A DNA stretch of 64,000 nucleotides from Anaerosomatales bacterium (GTDB lineage: Bacteria > Actinomycetota > Coriobacteriia > Anaerosomatales > SLCP01), in contig JARGFT010000005.1 of the NCBI GenBank assembly GCA_029210645.1, positions 1 through 64,000 of the forward strand. Direction: 5' to 3'. Every line of letters starts with the position of its first letter. Position 1 is the first letter of the stretch. This document shows positions 46,816 through 55,582 of the stretch, in pieces. The translations under genes and the position numbers were made by a program. Below the pieces are notes generated by a model, which was not told the origin of the DNA, did no database searches, and saw only the letters and a list, made by a program, of their open reading frames with translations.

Positions 46816-48273
46816 ATGAAGCGCATTACATTCGTGCTCGTATTGGCGGTCGTCCTGACCATGGTATTCTCGGCCACCGCCTTCGCCGAGCACCGTTCAT
46901 CGAAGTACTCGCAGTGGAACCCCGATGCGGCTGGCAATGCAGCGACCGCCGGTAGTCCGCATGCGGAGTACACCACCACGACGGTCAAGTGCAACGTGTG
47001 CCATGCGGTGCACAACGCAGCCGTCATGGGGCAGTACATCCAGAACCAACCAGGTGGCGACTGGATCCTGTCGTCCGAGACGGCTCCGACGGAGATGCTG
47101 CTGCGTTCGAGCGTGGCCGACTCGTGTTCCTACTGCCACATCGACACCAGCACCGGTGGCGTACGGTTGTGGAACGGCAACTCGGACAACTGGGGCCGCA
47201 TAACCATTGACGGAACCAGGTACGAGAAGGCATTCGACAGCGGGTACGGCCACGGCCACAGCGGCTGCTCGGGCTGCCATGCAGTCCACGGCGCCAAGGC
47301 GTTCAAGGGTGCGGTGGCCGGGAAGGTTCTTCGCTACGACGCGGACAACAACCTGAGGAAGGGCTCGCACCTGGGCGATCCGGACGGCGATGGCCCGCTT
47401 TCGAGCGATTCGTCCGCGTACGACATCGGGATCAACGGTTTGGTTGCGGGCAACGTTGCGAACCACACCTACACCGACCCGGTGACCGGGATCGCCACGT
47501 TGACCGGCATCCAGGACGAGGTCTTCACCCCGTACAGCGTTGAGACGTCCCAGCTCGTGGGACCCGAGAACCTGCCGTGGTTCGCGAGCCTGGCGGACCT
47601 CATCGAAGGCACCAATCCCATCAACGAGGCCGTTGGCGAGAACATGAAGGACTTGCAGGTAGGCGGGTTCTGCACCATGTGTCACGCCAACATCTTCACG
47701 TCCGACTCGTTCCAGGTCATCAACCCCGACCAGGACACGTTCCTGGCTGGCGGCTCGTTCGGCCCGTGGCTCGATGTTGAGGGCTTCGAGTACGAGAGCG
47801 GCTTCTACAAGAGCAAGGGCCACCCGGTTCGCGAGGCGACCGACACCTTCTCGGCCCGCGGCGACACCACGGCCGCGACGACCGTGGCCTGGTCTGACGC
47901 TGACGTGTGCCGCAAGTGCCACGACGGCGGCAGCAGCGACGCCCCTGCGGGCATCGTGTACTCGTCGTTCCCGCACGTGACTCCGGGCTACTACAAGTTC
48001 GTGGGCGCGGGGCCCGATGCGGCGACCTACTCCGCCTACGACACCAAGAATGGCATGGTAGGCGAGGGCGAGTGGCTTGCCGGCGAGGAGTGGCTGGGCC
48101 TCGAAGGCGACCTGAGCCCGCTGGTTGCTGCCGGCGCGTATCTGTATGACGGCCAGAACTACAAGAGCGACAACACTGCCGACCCGATGGAGACCGACCA
48201 CATCGGCGTCGACGGCCTGTGCCTGAAGTGCCATGTGTCGGGTACCGGAATGGGCGTCGGGCTCACGTACTAG
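46816..48273 (+). CDS. Secreted hexaheme c-type cytochrome, copy 1
   Basis: This 485-residue protein has a signal peptide (residues 1-24, ending TAFA) and six CXXCH haem motifs in order: CNVCH, CSYCH, CSGCH, CTMCH, CRKCH and CLKCH, the last near the C-terminus. At least ten further His are conserved in the next gene (EHRSSKYS, CHAVHNAA, GYGHGH, CHAVHGA, SHLGDPDGD, ANHTYTD, KGHPV, FPHVTPGYY, TDHIGVDG), enough for bis-His ligation of all haems. DPDGDG may bind calcium. No membrane anchor or wall-sorting signal is seen, so it is probably outside the cell. Haem number, size, and a first motif followed by xxHN recall filament-forming OmcS (comparison from memory). It is probably an electron carrier to external acceptors. 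Confidence 0.92.
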   Translation: MKRITFVLVLAVVLTMVFSATAFAEHRSSKYSQWNPDAAGNAATAGSPHAEYTTTTVKCNVCHAVHNAAVMGQYIQNQPGGDWILSSETAPTEMLLRSSVADSCSYCHIDTSTGGVRLWNGNSDNWGRITIDGTRYEKAFDSGYGHGHSGCSGCHAVHGAKAFKGAVAGKVLRYDADNNLRKGSHLGDPDGDGPLSSDSSAYDIGINGLVAGNVANHTYTDPVTGIATLTGIQDEVFTPYSVETSQLVGPENLPWFASLADLIEGTNPINEAVGENMKDLQVGGFCTMCHANIFTSDSFQVINPDQDTFLAGGSFGPWLDVEGFEYESGFYKSKGHPVREATDTFSARGDTTAATTVAWSDADVCRKCHDGGSSDAPAGIVYSSFPHVTPGYYKFVGAGPDAATYSAYDTKNGMVGEGEWLAGEEWLGLEGDLSPLVAAGAYLYDGQNYKSDNTADPMETDHIGVDGLCLKCHVSGTGMGVGLTY

Positions 48274-48324
48274 AACCAAGAAGATCCTTGTCTTCAGACG
48301 GGGACCCCGACATGGAGCCTGACC

Positions 48325-48383
48325 GGCGTGGGGCCGGTCGGAACGGATCGGCCCCACGCCCGGCCCTCCGGAGACACGGAGGG
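48325..48383 (+). terminator. Double hairpin between the two hexaheme genes
   Basis: GGCGTGGGGCCG (48325-48336) and CGGCCCCACGCC (48349-48360) form a perfect 12-base-pair stem with a 12-base loop. CCCTCCG-gagaca-CGGAGGG follows at 48364-48383. There is no T-run. It may terminate part of the transcripts or protect the 3' end of the first message. A closely similar hairpin follows the second cytochrome. Confidence 0.65.
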
Positions 48384-48470
48384 GCTCCCGGCTCGCCGTC
48401 GGGGACAAGGGCAGGAATGTTGGACATGCACCTCAGGAACCGTTCAGTGAAGGGAGAGGAGGTGCAGACT

Positions 48471-49907
48471 ATGAAGCGAACAGCGTTCGTCCTGGTGTTG
48501 GCGCTGGCATTGCTGGTGGTGCTGTCAACGACCGCCTATGCCGAGCACCGGTCATCCAAGTACTCGACCTGGTCTCAGAGTGCCGGGACGAACGAATTGG
48601 TTGCCGTGCCGCATAGTGGCTACACCACGACGACGGTGAAGTGCAACGTGTGTCACGCGGTGCACAACGCCGCGGTCATGGGCCAGTGGATCCAGAACCA
48701 GCCTGATGGCGCATGGATCCTCTCTTCGGAGCGCGCTCCCGCGCAGATGATGCTCCGTTCCAACGTGGCCGAAGCGTGCTTGTACTGTCACGTCGACACC
48801 GGCATCGCCGGTGTGCGTTTGTGGAACGGCAACTCGCTCAACTGGGGCCGGGACCCGGTCACCGGTGAGGAGCGTCCGTTCGACAGCGGGTATGGCCATG
48901 GTCACACCGGATGCACGAACTGCCATGCCGTGCACGGTGCACGAGCATTCAAGGGTGACGCAGAGCGCAAGATCCTGCGCTACGACGCGACAAACAACCT
49001 GACGAAGAGCTCGCATCTGGGCGACCCTGACGGAGACGGTCCGATTCCGCACGATTCGTCCGAGTACGACATCGGGATCAACGATGCCGTACCCGGCAAT
49101 GTCGCCAACCACACGTACACGGACACGGCCACGGGCGTGTCGACCCTCGTGGGTATCCAGGACGAGATCTTCACGCAGGATCCGACCGGCGTGCTTGTCG
49201 ATCCCCTCAACAAGGCCCAGTTCGCGAGCCTTGCGGGGGTCATCGAGGGATATGGCGCGATCAACGACGCAGCGGGCGCCGACATGAAGGATCTTCAGGT
49301 GGGCGCGTTCTGCACGATGTGCCATGCCAACATCTACACGTCCGACTCGTACCAGGTCATCAATCCCGACCAGGATATGTTCCTGGCAGGTGGCTCGTTC
49401 GGCTGGTGGTACGACATCGAGGGCTTCGAGTATCAGAGTGGGTTTTACAAGAGCAAGGGCCACCCGGTGGCCAGGGCGACGAATGATTTCGCCGCTTCCG
49501 GCAGCACGATCGGAACCGGGAAGACCGTCGCGTGGTCCGGCGCGGAGACCTGCCGTAGATGCCACGATGCGGGACGAGACGATTCCCCTCCGGGTATCGT
49601 GTACTCGTCCTTCCCGCATGTGACCCCGGGCTACTACAAGTTCGTGGGCGCGGGAGCGGACGCAATGTCGTACGCAGTCTCGGGCAACAAGCAGCAGGAC
49701 ATGGTCGGCGACAGCACCGGTTGGCTGGCTGGTACCGAGTTCGTCGACGCAGAACTTGCTGCGGATGGATACATGCTCTATCCGGGTCAGAACTACAAGA
49801 GCGACGACCCGGCCGTACCGGGTCAGACCGATCACATCGGTGTCGACGGCCAGTGCCTGAAGTGTCACCGGTCGGGTTCCGGCGCCGGAGTAGGTCTGAC
49901 GTACTAG
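48471..49907 (+). CDS. Secreted hexaheme c-type cytochrome, copy 2
   Basis: This 478-residue paralogue of the preceding gene has the same plan: signal peptide ending TAYA, then CNVCH, CLYCH, CTNCH, CTMCH, CRRCH and CLKCH at matching positions, with the same extra histidines and DPDGDG. By eye about two-thirds of residues agree. Differences cluster between the third and fourth motifs and between the fifth and sixth. Both end with VGLTY. The ribosome site is AGGGAGAGGAGG. A tandem pair like this recalls omcS/omcT in Geobacter, but orthology is not claimed. Confidence 0.92.
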   Translation: MKRTAFVLVLALALLVVLSTTAYAEHRSSKYSTWSQSAGTNELVAVPHSGYTTTTVKCNVCHAVHNAAVMGQWIQNQPDGAWILSSERAPAQMMLRSNVAEACLYCHVDTGIAGVRLWNGNSLNWGRDPVTGEERPFDSGYGHGHTGCTNCHAVHGARAFKGDAERKILRYDATNNLTKSSHLGDPDGDGPIPHDSSEYDIGINDAVPGNVANHTYTDTATGVSTLVGIQDEIFTQDPTGVLVDPLNKAQFASLAGVIEGYGAINDAAGADMKDLQVGAFCTMCHANIYTSDSYQVINPDQDMFLAGGSFGWWYDIEGFEYQSGFYKSKGHPVARATNDFAASGSTIGTGKTVAWSGAETCRRCHDAGRDDSPPGIVYSSFPHVTPGYYKFVGAGADAMSYAVSGNKQQDMVGDSTGWLAGTEFVDAELAADGYMLYPGQNYKSDDPAVPGQTDHIGVDGQCLKCHRSGSGAGVGLTY

Positions 49908-49957
49908 TGAGCCGCATGCCCTTGCCAGGTATCCACAGGGGCTGGAAGGTTTGCGGA

Positions 49958-49991
49958 GGCAGGGGCCGGTCCAACCGGATCGGCCCCTGCC
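49958..49991 (+). terminator. Hairpin after the second hexaheme gene
   Basis: GGCAGGGGCCG (49958-49968) pairs with CGGCCCCTGCC (49981-49991). The 12-base loop gtccaaccggat is nearly the same as gtcggaacggat in the hairpin at 48325, so both stem and loop are shared between the two genes' 3' regions. Confidence 0.65.
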
Positions 49992-50160
49992 GTGCTGCTC
50001 TACGGGCGTGACGGCCCCTCGCGTGTCGGCTGCGGCCGGAGCGCACGGCTGCTATGTCTCGGCAGGACAGCGCCGTATCATGGAAGTAGTATGGAAGCAC
50101 CCGTGGGCGCTTTTCCCGGAGACTCGATGGGCGCCTGAGGAGAGAGAGGGCACTCGATCA

Positions 50161-50973
50161 ATGCACGATGTCAGCGTGCGTACCGGAACCGGCATGGCGG
50201 AACCCTCCAGCGCGACATACGGGTCCGGCATATACCGCTTCACGCCTGTGTTGATCACGGGTGTTCTCGTCACAATCGTCCTGATACTCGCCGTCATCCT
50301 CTACGGGCTGCTGGGAGGCGTCATCAATCCGCCAGCTCCTCGTACATACCCGGAGTACCTGCTCGTCCGCGCTCAGACTATGGTAGGAGAGGAGCCTGGC
50401 AACGGACAGTACTGGGCCGACTACGTTGACATCATGATCCTCCGCGGCAACTACCGAGAGGCGGAGGACCTGATCGTGCAAGCTCGGGAGGCGGTCGGCG
50501 ACAGCGCGACAATCCTACTCGTGAACAACGCCGAACTCCGGCTTCTCCTGGCCCAGGGAGTGTATGAGGAAGTGCTCGAGCGAGGAGAAGCCTACCTCGA
50601 GCAGGACGCCGAGATGCTCAAGAGCCAGCTTGCCGACTATGCAGCGCGCGGCATCACCGTGCCGTCCACATTCAATAAGCAGAGAGCAGCGGTGACTATC
50701 GAGACGCTGCTCGTGCGCGCCCGGGCAGCGGTAGAACTCAAGGAGTACGAGACTGCACTCGACGACTTGAATGCGGCGCTGGACTGGGATCCTCTGGCGG
50801 CGGACATCCGCATCTTCAGGGGCAACGTCGGTCTGCTCGAGGGTGGTGCCGAGTCGCTCGAGCGCGCGAAGGAGGACTTCACCTTCGCACTCCAGTTCCT
50901 GCCCGATTCCGACGCGGCACGGGCCGGCCTCGCCGAGCTGGAACGGCGGCTTGAGGAGGAGGTCGCACCCTGA
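50161..50973 (+). CDS. Membrane-anchored TPR-repeat protein
   Basis: This 270-residue protein has one membrane span near residues 30-52 (VLITGVLVTIVLILAVILYGL). A helical C-terminal domain follows with tetratricopeptide-like repeats (YWADYVDIMILRGNYREAEDLIVQA, TALDDLNAALDWDPLAADI). The C-domain would be outside the membrane. It lies in the cytochrome block and could help cytochrome export, assembly or haem loading; this is inference from position. The start is not certain: ATG 50161 has only a distant purine-rich site. Confidence 0.7.
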   Translation: MHDVSVRTGTGMAEPSSATYGSGIYRFTPVLITGVLVTIVLILAVILYGLLGGVINPPAPRTYPEYLLVRAQTMVGEEPGNGQYWADYVDIMILRGNYREAEDLIVQAREAVGDSATILLVNNAELRLLLAQGVYEEVLERGEAYLEQDAEMLKSQLADYAARGITVPSTFNKQRAAVTIETLLVRARAAVELKEYETALDDLNAALDWDPLAADIRIFRGNVGLLEGGAESLERAKEDFTFALQFLPDSDAARAGLAELERRLEEEVAP

Positions 50974-51039
50974 TGGGTGTCGGCTCAGAGCCACTCCGAG
51001 ACATGGAGAGATCACGTGATAGGAGGGAAGGACGACCAG

Positions 51040-52329
51040 ATGAGACACGATGGTGAGGATCCGACCGACGTGGCCGAAGGACAGTCTCCCCACGAGGAGC
51101 CGGTCTATACAGAGACGATCGTCGAGTACGTCGACAACAGACAGCGCAAGATCGTGTTCGGAGCCCTCATCGTCGTGCTTGGGTTACTCATCCTTCTCCT
51201 GGCGGGGTCGTCGTATTACGTCTTGTACTGGACGCAGGGCGGCTCGGGCGCTCCTGCCGCAGGGGATCTCCCGGAGGGTCTGGAGTGGGTCCGTTCGATC
51301 TACGGGTGGGGAGAGACAGCGGACACGTCCCTCAGTTCGCCGAGTGACGTCGCTATCGCACCTGACGGCTCTATATGGGTCATATCGGCAGCCCAGATGG
51401 TGGTGGGCTTCAATCCCGACGGCACGCTGAAGCAGGTCATCCATCCCGAGCGCGGCTTCGAGCGAGGACAGGTCGATACTCTCGAAGGCATCACCGTCGG
51501 TCCTGATGGTGTCATCTACGTCACCGATCAGGGCAAGGGATCCATCGAGAGGTTCGAGCAGGACGGAACCTGGATCGGACAGTGGCCGGCGAACTTGCCG
51601 ATCGAGATCACGTCTGACGGCAGCGATCGGCTTGGGGTCACCGGTGAGGGCGGCTTCGGTGTCCTGCGCGTCCTCGGTGACACCGCCGAGATCCTGGGGA
51701 GTTGGGGCCGGAGGGGCACTGGAGAGACCGAGTTCGACCTACCGCACGGCGTCGCGTTTGGCGCAGACGGGAAGGTCTTCGTCTCGGACACGCACAACGC
51801 GAGGGTCAAGGCGCTCGATCAGAACGGGGAGGTCCTTTGGATCACCGAGGGGACTCCCCGACGGTTCAGCGAGTCGATGGAGGCGACCACCACCTCGGTG
51901 TTCCAGCTGCCGTCCGGCATGACGGTTGACGCGAGCGGTCGAGTGGTCGTCGTGGACCCGTTCGGCTTCAACATCACGGTACTGGACTCCGAGACGGGAT
52001 CCACCATAGGCCAGTACGGCGACTACGGTGTGACCGACGGCCTGTTCGCGTATCCCACCGGCATCGACTACGACGAGGACCGGGACTGGTTCGCTGTCGC
52101 GGACACGGCGAACAACCGCGTGCAAGTCGTCCGCATCCCGGGCAGTGGCGGGTCGCCGCTTGCGGCGCTGAGGCGCAACCTCGTCGGCCCGGTCTGGGTG
52201 TGCTGCATCCCCCTGTTCCTCCTGCTGATACTGCTGGTTGCGGCCGTGCTTCGGCGACGTGCCAGGGGGCGACAGGACGACGAGCGTGCGGGTGAGGGAG
52301 CGGCAGCCGATGTGATCGAGGCCGGCTGA
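51040..52329 (+). CDS. NHL beta-propeller protein tethered by membrane spans at both ends
   Basis: The 429-residue product has a span near residues 37-60 (KIVFGALIVVLGLLILLLAG), a six-bladed NHL-type propeller (repeats such as SPSDVAIAPDGSIWVIS, LPHGVAFGADGKVFVSDTHNARV, LPSGMTVDASGRVVVVDPF), and a second span near the C-terminus (GPVWVCCIPLFLLLILLV). Both termini are thus cytoplasmic and the propeller external. Propeller proteins often accompany multihaem cytochromes in my recollection and may serve as binding platforms. ATG 51040 follows AGGAGGGAAGG. Confidence 0.75.
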   Translation: MRHDGEDPTDVAEGQSPHEEPVYTETIVEYVDNRQRKIVFGALIVVLGLLILLLAGSSYYVLYWTQGGSGAPAAGDLPEGLEWVRSIYGWGETADTSLSSPSDVAIAPDGSIWVISAAQMVVGFNPDGTLKQVIHPERGFERGQVDTLEGITVGPDGVIYVTDQGKGSIERFEQDGTWIGQWPANLPIEITSDGSDRLGVTGEGGFGVLRVLGDTAEILGSWGRRGTGETEFDLPHGVAFGADGKVFVSDTHNARVKALDQNGEVLWITEGTPRRFSESMEATTTSVFQLPSGMTVDASGRVVVVDPFGFNITVLDSETGSTIGQYGDYGVTDGLFAYPTGIDYDEDRDWFAVADTANNRVQVVRIPGSGGSPLAALRRNLVGPVWVCCIPLFLLLILLVAAVLRRRARGRQDDERAGEGAAADVIEAG

Positions 52330-52417
52330 GAACCGCGATGTCGAACGGGACCGCCATCGCGCCAGCGTGCAGGTGCCGGCGGACGTACACGATACAGGGG
52401 GCGCAGGGGCGATCGAC

Positions 52418-53383
52418 GTGTCTGACCGCGCAGAGCTGAAGAAGCCGACCAGGATCTGGCTGGTCGCGTTCCTGGCCGCGTGCGCCCTGCTTCTGGGCGT
52501 CGGCGTGGCCGGCTCCTTCCCGGCCGCCTGCTCGCTCTGCCATGCGGTCTCCGCACACGCACTCGAGGAGTCCGCGCACGCATCTGTGGCCTGCTACGAG
52601 TGCCACCTCTCCACCGGGGCCTGGAGTCTACCCCGGCACAAGGCCGAGGAGTTCCTCGTGATGTACACGCGTCAGCTGAGCGGAGCGCGCGGGCCGATGC
52701 TCGAGGAAACGTCACGCGCTGCCTGCCTGTCGTGCCACGGGGCTGTCCTGGAGGGGGTCACCTCCGGCAGGGGTCTCCGGATCGCTCACCTGTCGTGTGC
52801 GGAGGGTCCGACGTGCGACGGCTGCCACGCGACGGTCGCGCATGCGGGCGAGTCCGGGCGGCTATCGGCCCCCTCTATGGAGGAGTGCCTCGGATGTCAC
52901 GCTGCGGAAGCAGTGTCAGTCGAGTGTGAGACCTGCCATGTGGGCGATGAGTCAGTGACGCTGGACTCGCCGCGTCCGAGCCCATGGAGGGTGACGCACG
53001 GCGACAACTGGCGCGACACGCATGGAATGGGCGACAGCAGCCTGTGTGACGTGTGCCACGCAGAGGACTTCTGCGCGAAGTGTCACGCCGTGACACTTCC
53101 GCATCCCGCGTCGTTCGGGAAGACCCACGGCAGAGCCGCCATCAGTGATGGGTCGCTGTGCAGGGATTGCCATGACGAGGCGGCATTCTGCAATCCGTGT
53201 CACGGCATGTCGATGCCTCACTCCACCGGCTACATCAGGGTCCACGGAGCGAGTGCCGAATCGGTCGACGATCCGCGGTGCGCACGGTGTCACGCGATGC
53301 GCGACTGCGAGGACTGCCACAACAACCACATTCACCCCGGAGGGGCATCTCTGCCACAGCCACCGACCGGATCGAACCGATGA
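52418..53383 (+). CDS. Membrane-anchored dodecaheme c-type cytochrome
   Basis: This 321-residue protein has an N-terminal anchor (residues about 12-33, WLVAFLAACALLLGVGVAG) leading straight into CSLCH, as in NapC/NrfH quinol oxidases. In total there are twelve CXXCH motifs: CSLCH, CYECH, CLSCH, CDGCH, CLGCH, CETCH, CDVCH, CAKCH, CRDCH, CNPCH, CARCH and CEDCH. Repeats of LPHPASFGKTHG and MPHSTGYIRVHG add ligand histidines. It could take electrons from menaquinol and pass them outward. GTG 52418 (site AGGGG) is chosen over GTG 52367. It overlaps the next cytochrome gene. Confidence 0.9.
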   Translation: MSDRAELKKPTRIWLVAFLAACALLLGVGVAGSFPAACSLCHAVSAHALEESAHASVACYECHLSTGAWSLPRHKAEEFLVMYTRQLSGARGPMLEETSRAACLSCHGAVLEGVTSGRGLRIAHLSCAEGPTCDGCHATVAHAGESGRLSAPSMEECLGCHAAEAVSVECETCHVGDESVTLDSPRPSPWRVTHGDNWRDTHGMGDSSLCDVCHAEDFCAKCHAVTLPHPASFGKTHGRAAISDGSLCRDCHDEAAFCNPCHGMSMPHSTGYIRVHGASAESVDDPRCARCHAMRDCEDCHNNHIHPGGASLPQPPTGSNR

Positions 53384-54624
53384 TGAATGACCTGCTGGAC
53401 AGGTTCTTCTCCCAGGTGCGGGAGGTCTCGCTCGATGAGGCGCTCTCTGCTCTGAGGACGTTCGTCAACGACCCGACCGGCGATCCACGCGCACTCATGA
53501 TAGGCGTCGCGATCGTGGTCCTGGCCATCCTTGTCGTCGTGCTCTTTCTCCTGTACGTCCTGATGTCACCGAAACGGAAGATCGTCAAGGTCCGACAGTA
53601 CTCGTCAGTCCCGTCTTACGCACCCGACCGCGGCGATGGGGTGGAGTCTGGCGCCCTCGAACCCCGCGGAAAGCCACCTTCTTCGCAGGAACGGCCGACT
53701 TTCAGCCCGTTGTGGTCCTTCCTGGGCTCGGGACTGGGAATCACCTTGATCATGGTGACTGGTTTCGCGGTCCTCTACGGCGCCACGTCGACGGACAGCT
53801 ACTGCTACGATGCGTGCCACGCGCTGTCACAATCCGTCATAGCCGCGCACGAAGAGGACCACGCGTCGTGTGCGGGTTGCCATGAGCGTCCGGGGTTCGT
53901 CGGTGTGTTCGGCAATACGTTCTCCCGCGCGCGCATGGTTATCACGACGGCTGCCGGCCGGCAGCAGGCCGAGCCGCTCCCGGTAGGTTCTCTGGGCTGT
54001 GTGCGCTGCCACGATGACGTGTTGGATCGACCGGTGCTCTCCGAGGAGGGCGTCGCCGTATCCCACAAGGAGATCGTGGACGGCGGGGACCCCTGTACCA
54101 GTTGTCATGTCGGCATCGGGCACGGCCGGACCGACTACGTGTCGGGCATGGCTCCGTGTGTCGTGTGCCACGACGCGGTTCGGGCTACCTCGGAGTGCAG
54201 TGCATGTCACGTAGTGACCGTCGTGCACGAGCCTGAAGCGGGGGAGCCGATAGCAACCGTTTCGGAGAGCGGATACCACTACACGCTGGTGAACGCCTCC
54301 CGCCCGTACTGCGACGACTGCCACGATGTTGTCAACCAGTGTGATCCCTGTCACGGAGGGATCAGGATGCCCCATGACGATGACTTCATCGGTGGGGGGC
54401 ATGCTCGATCGGCTGCCTTCGAACGCAAGGCGGTGTGCTGGAACTGCCACACGCCCGAGCGCGACTGCGGCTCTCCGTGCCACCGGGGCTTCCGCAGATC
54501 GGGCGTGAACGGCCATCCACCCAGCTGGAGGACCGAGCACGGCAAGGCGCCACGTACGTCAACGTGCGGTTGTCACCAGTGGTATTCAGGTCGCAGAGGT
54601 CCTATGTGCCCGCTGTGCCACTGA
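53380..54624 (+). CDS. Two-span membrane multihaem cytochrome with CX3CH motifs
   Basis: This 414-residue protein has spans near residues 38-62 and 112-134. Nine standard motifs follow: CAGCH, CVRCH, CTSCH, CVVCH, CSACH, CDDCH, CDPCH, CWNCH and a C-terminal CPLCH. Two more have an extra residue, CYDACH at the end of the second span and CGSPCH, and there is one CGCH. CX3CH sites do bind haem in some cytochromes, so the total may be 9-11. Its ATG overlaps the stop of the dodecaheme gene (ATGATGA), implying coupled synthesis and perhaps a complex. Confidence 0.88.
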   Translation: MMNDLLDRFFSQVREVSLDEALSALRTFVNDPTGDPRALMIGVAIVVLAILVVVLFLLYVLMSPKRKIVKVRQYSSVPSYAPDRGDGVESGALEPRGKPPSSQERPTFSPLWSFLGSGLGITLIMVTGFAVLYGATSTDSYCYDACHALSQSVIAAHEEDHASCAGCHERPGFVGVFGNTFSRARMVITTAAGRQQAEPLPVGSLGCVRCHDDVLDRPVLSEEGVAVSHKEIVDGGDPCTSCHVGIGHGRTDYVSGMAPCVVCHDAVRATSECSACHVVTVVHEPEAGEPIATVSESGYHYTLVNASRPYCDDCHDVVNQCDPCHGGIRMPHDDDFIGGGHARSAAFERKAVCWNCHTPERDCGSPCHRGFRRSGVNGHPPSWRTEHGKAPRTSTCGCHQWYSGRRGPMCPLCH

Positions 54625-54700
54625 CCGGGTTTGCCGGCGGCGACCGCGCAGATGGCGGCCCGTGCAGATACGCGTGACAGCCAGCGAGCACCTGCCTTCT

Positions 54701-54757
54701 CCCGCACGTATCCGCTAACTGCTAGACTGTTCGCCACGAACAGGTGATACGTGCGGG
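54701..54757. promoter_or_regulatory. Nested inverted repeats between cytochrome locus and amino-acid transporter
   Basis: CCCGCACGTATC (54701-54712) and GATACGTGCGGG (54746-54757) are perfect 12-base arms. Inside them, CTGTTCG-cca-CGAACAG (54727-54743) forms a second perfect stem. The structure lies 77 bases after the last cytochrome gene and 100 before the transporter. It may be a terminator, an RNA regulator or an operator pair. Confidence 0.55.
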
Positions 54758-54856
54758 CACACCTTGTGCCAGCCTCCGAAGCTACCTGGCGTGGCGGCGG
54801 TGGGACCGACGGATCGCACCTGAGGTCCGGTACGGCGATCCGGCAAAGGAGCGACG

Positions 54857-55582
54857 TTGATCGAGCTCGTTGATGTAAGCAAACACTTCGGACACCTTAA
54901 GGCCTTGCGGCACGTCGATCTCGAGGTCCCCGCGGGACAGAAGCTCGTCATCATCGGTCCGTCCGGCTCGGGCAAATCGACGCTCATCCGCTGCGTGAAC
55001 ATGCTCGAGAAGCCCAGTTCGGGCCGGGTCATCGTGGATGGCGTCGAGCTCACCGCTCTCCGCGCACCCGTGGCCAAGGTCAGGCAGTCGGTCGCCATGG
55101 TCTTCCAGTCGTTCAACCTCTACCCGCACAAGACCGTGCTCGAGAACGTCGCGCTGGCCCCGATCGTCGTCTGCGGCGTCAAGAAGGAGCAGGCGACCGA
55201 GGCGGCCCTAACCTACTTGAAGCGCGTCGGCCTCAGTGACAAGGCGGACAAGTACCCCGCGCAGCTCTCCGGCGGGCAGCAGCAGCGCGTCGCCATCGCC
55301 CGGGCGCTCAACATGCACCCGAAGATCATGCTCTTCGACGAACCCACCTCGGCGCTCGACCCGGAGATGATCCAGGAGGTCCTCGAGGTCATTATCGACC
55401 TCGCGCAGGGCGGCATCACGATGGTGGTAGTCACACACGAGATGGGGTTTGCCAAAGAGGCCGCGGACCGCGTCGTCTTCATGGACGAGGGCCGTATCAT
55501 CGAGGACGGCACGCCCGAGCACTTCTTCGAGAACCCTCAGCACGATCGGACGAAGCTATTTCTCAGCAAGATCCTGCGCTAG
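54857..55582 (+). CDS. Polar amino-acid ABC transporter, ATP-binding protein
   Basis: The 241-residue ATPase has Walker [20 protein letters not shown]-loop [16 protein letters not shown], signature [15 protein letters not shown] and Walker [16 protein letters not shown], and matches GlnQ-type proteins throughout. The start is a TTG with AAAGGAG at ideal spacing. It leads a four-gene import system with a binding protein and two permeases. The amino acid transported is not identifiable. Confidence 0.93.
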   Translation: MIELVDVSKHFGHLKALRHVDLEVPAGQKLVIIGPSGSGKSTLIRCVNMLEKPSSGRVIVDGVELTALRAPVAKVRQSVAMVFQSFNLYPHKTVLENVALAPIVVCGVKKEQATEAALTYLKRVGLSDKADKYPAQLSGGQQQRVAIARALNMHPKIMLFDEPTSALDPEMIQEVLEVIIDLAQGGITMVVVTHEMGFAKEAADRVVFMDEGRIIEDGTPEHFFENPQHDRTKLFLSKILR

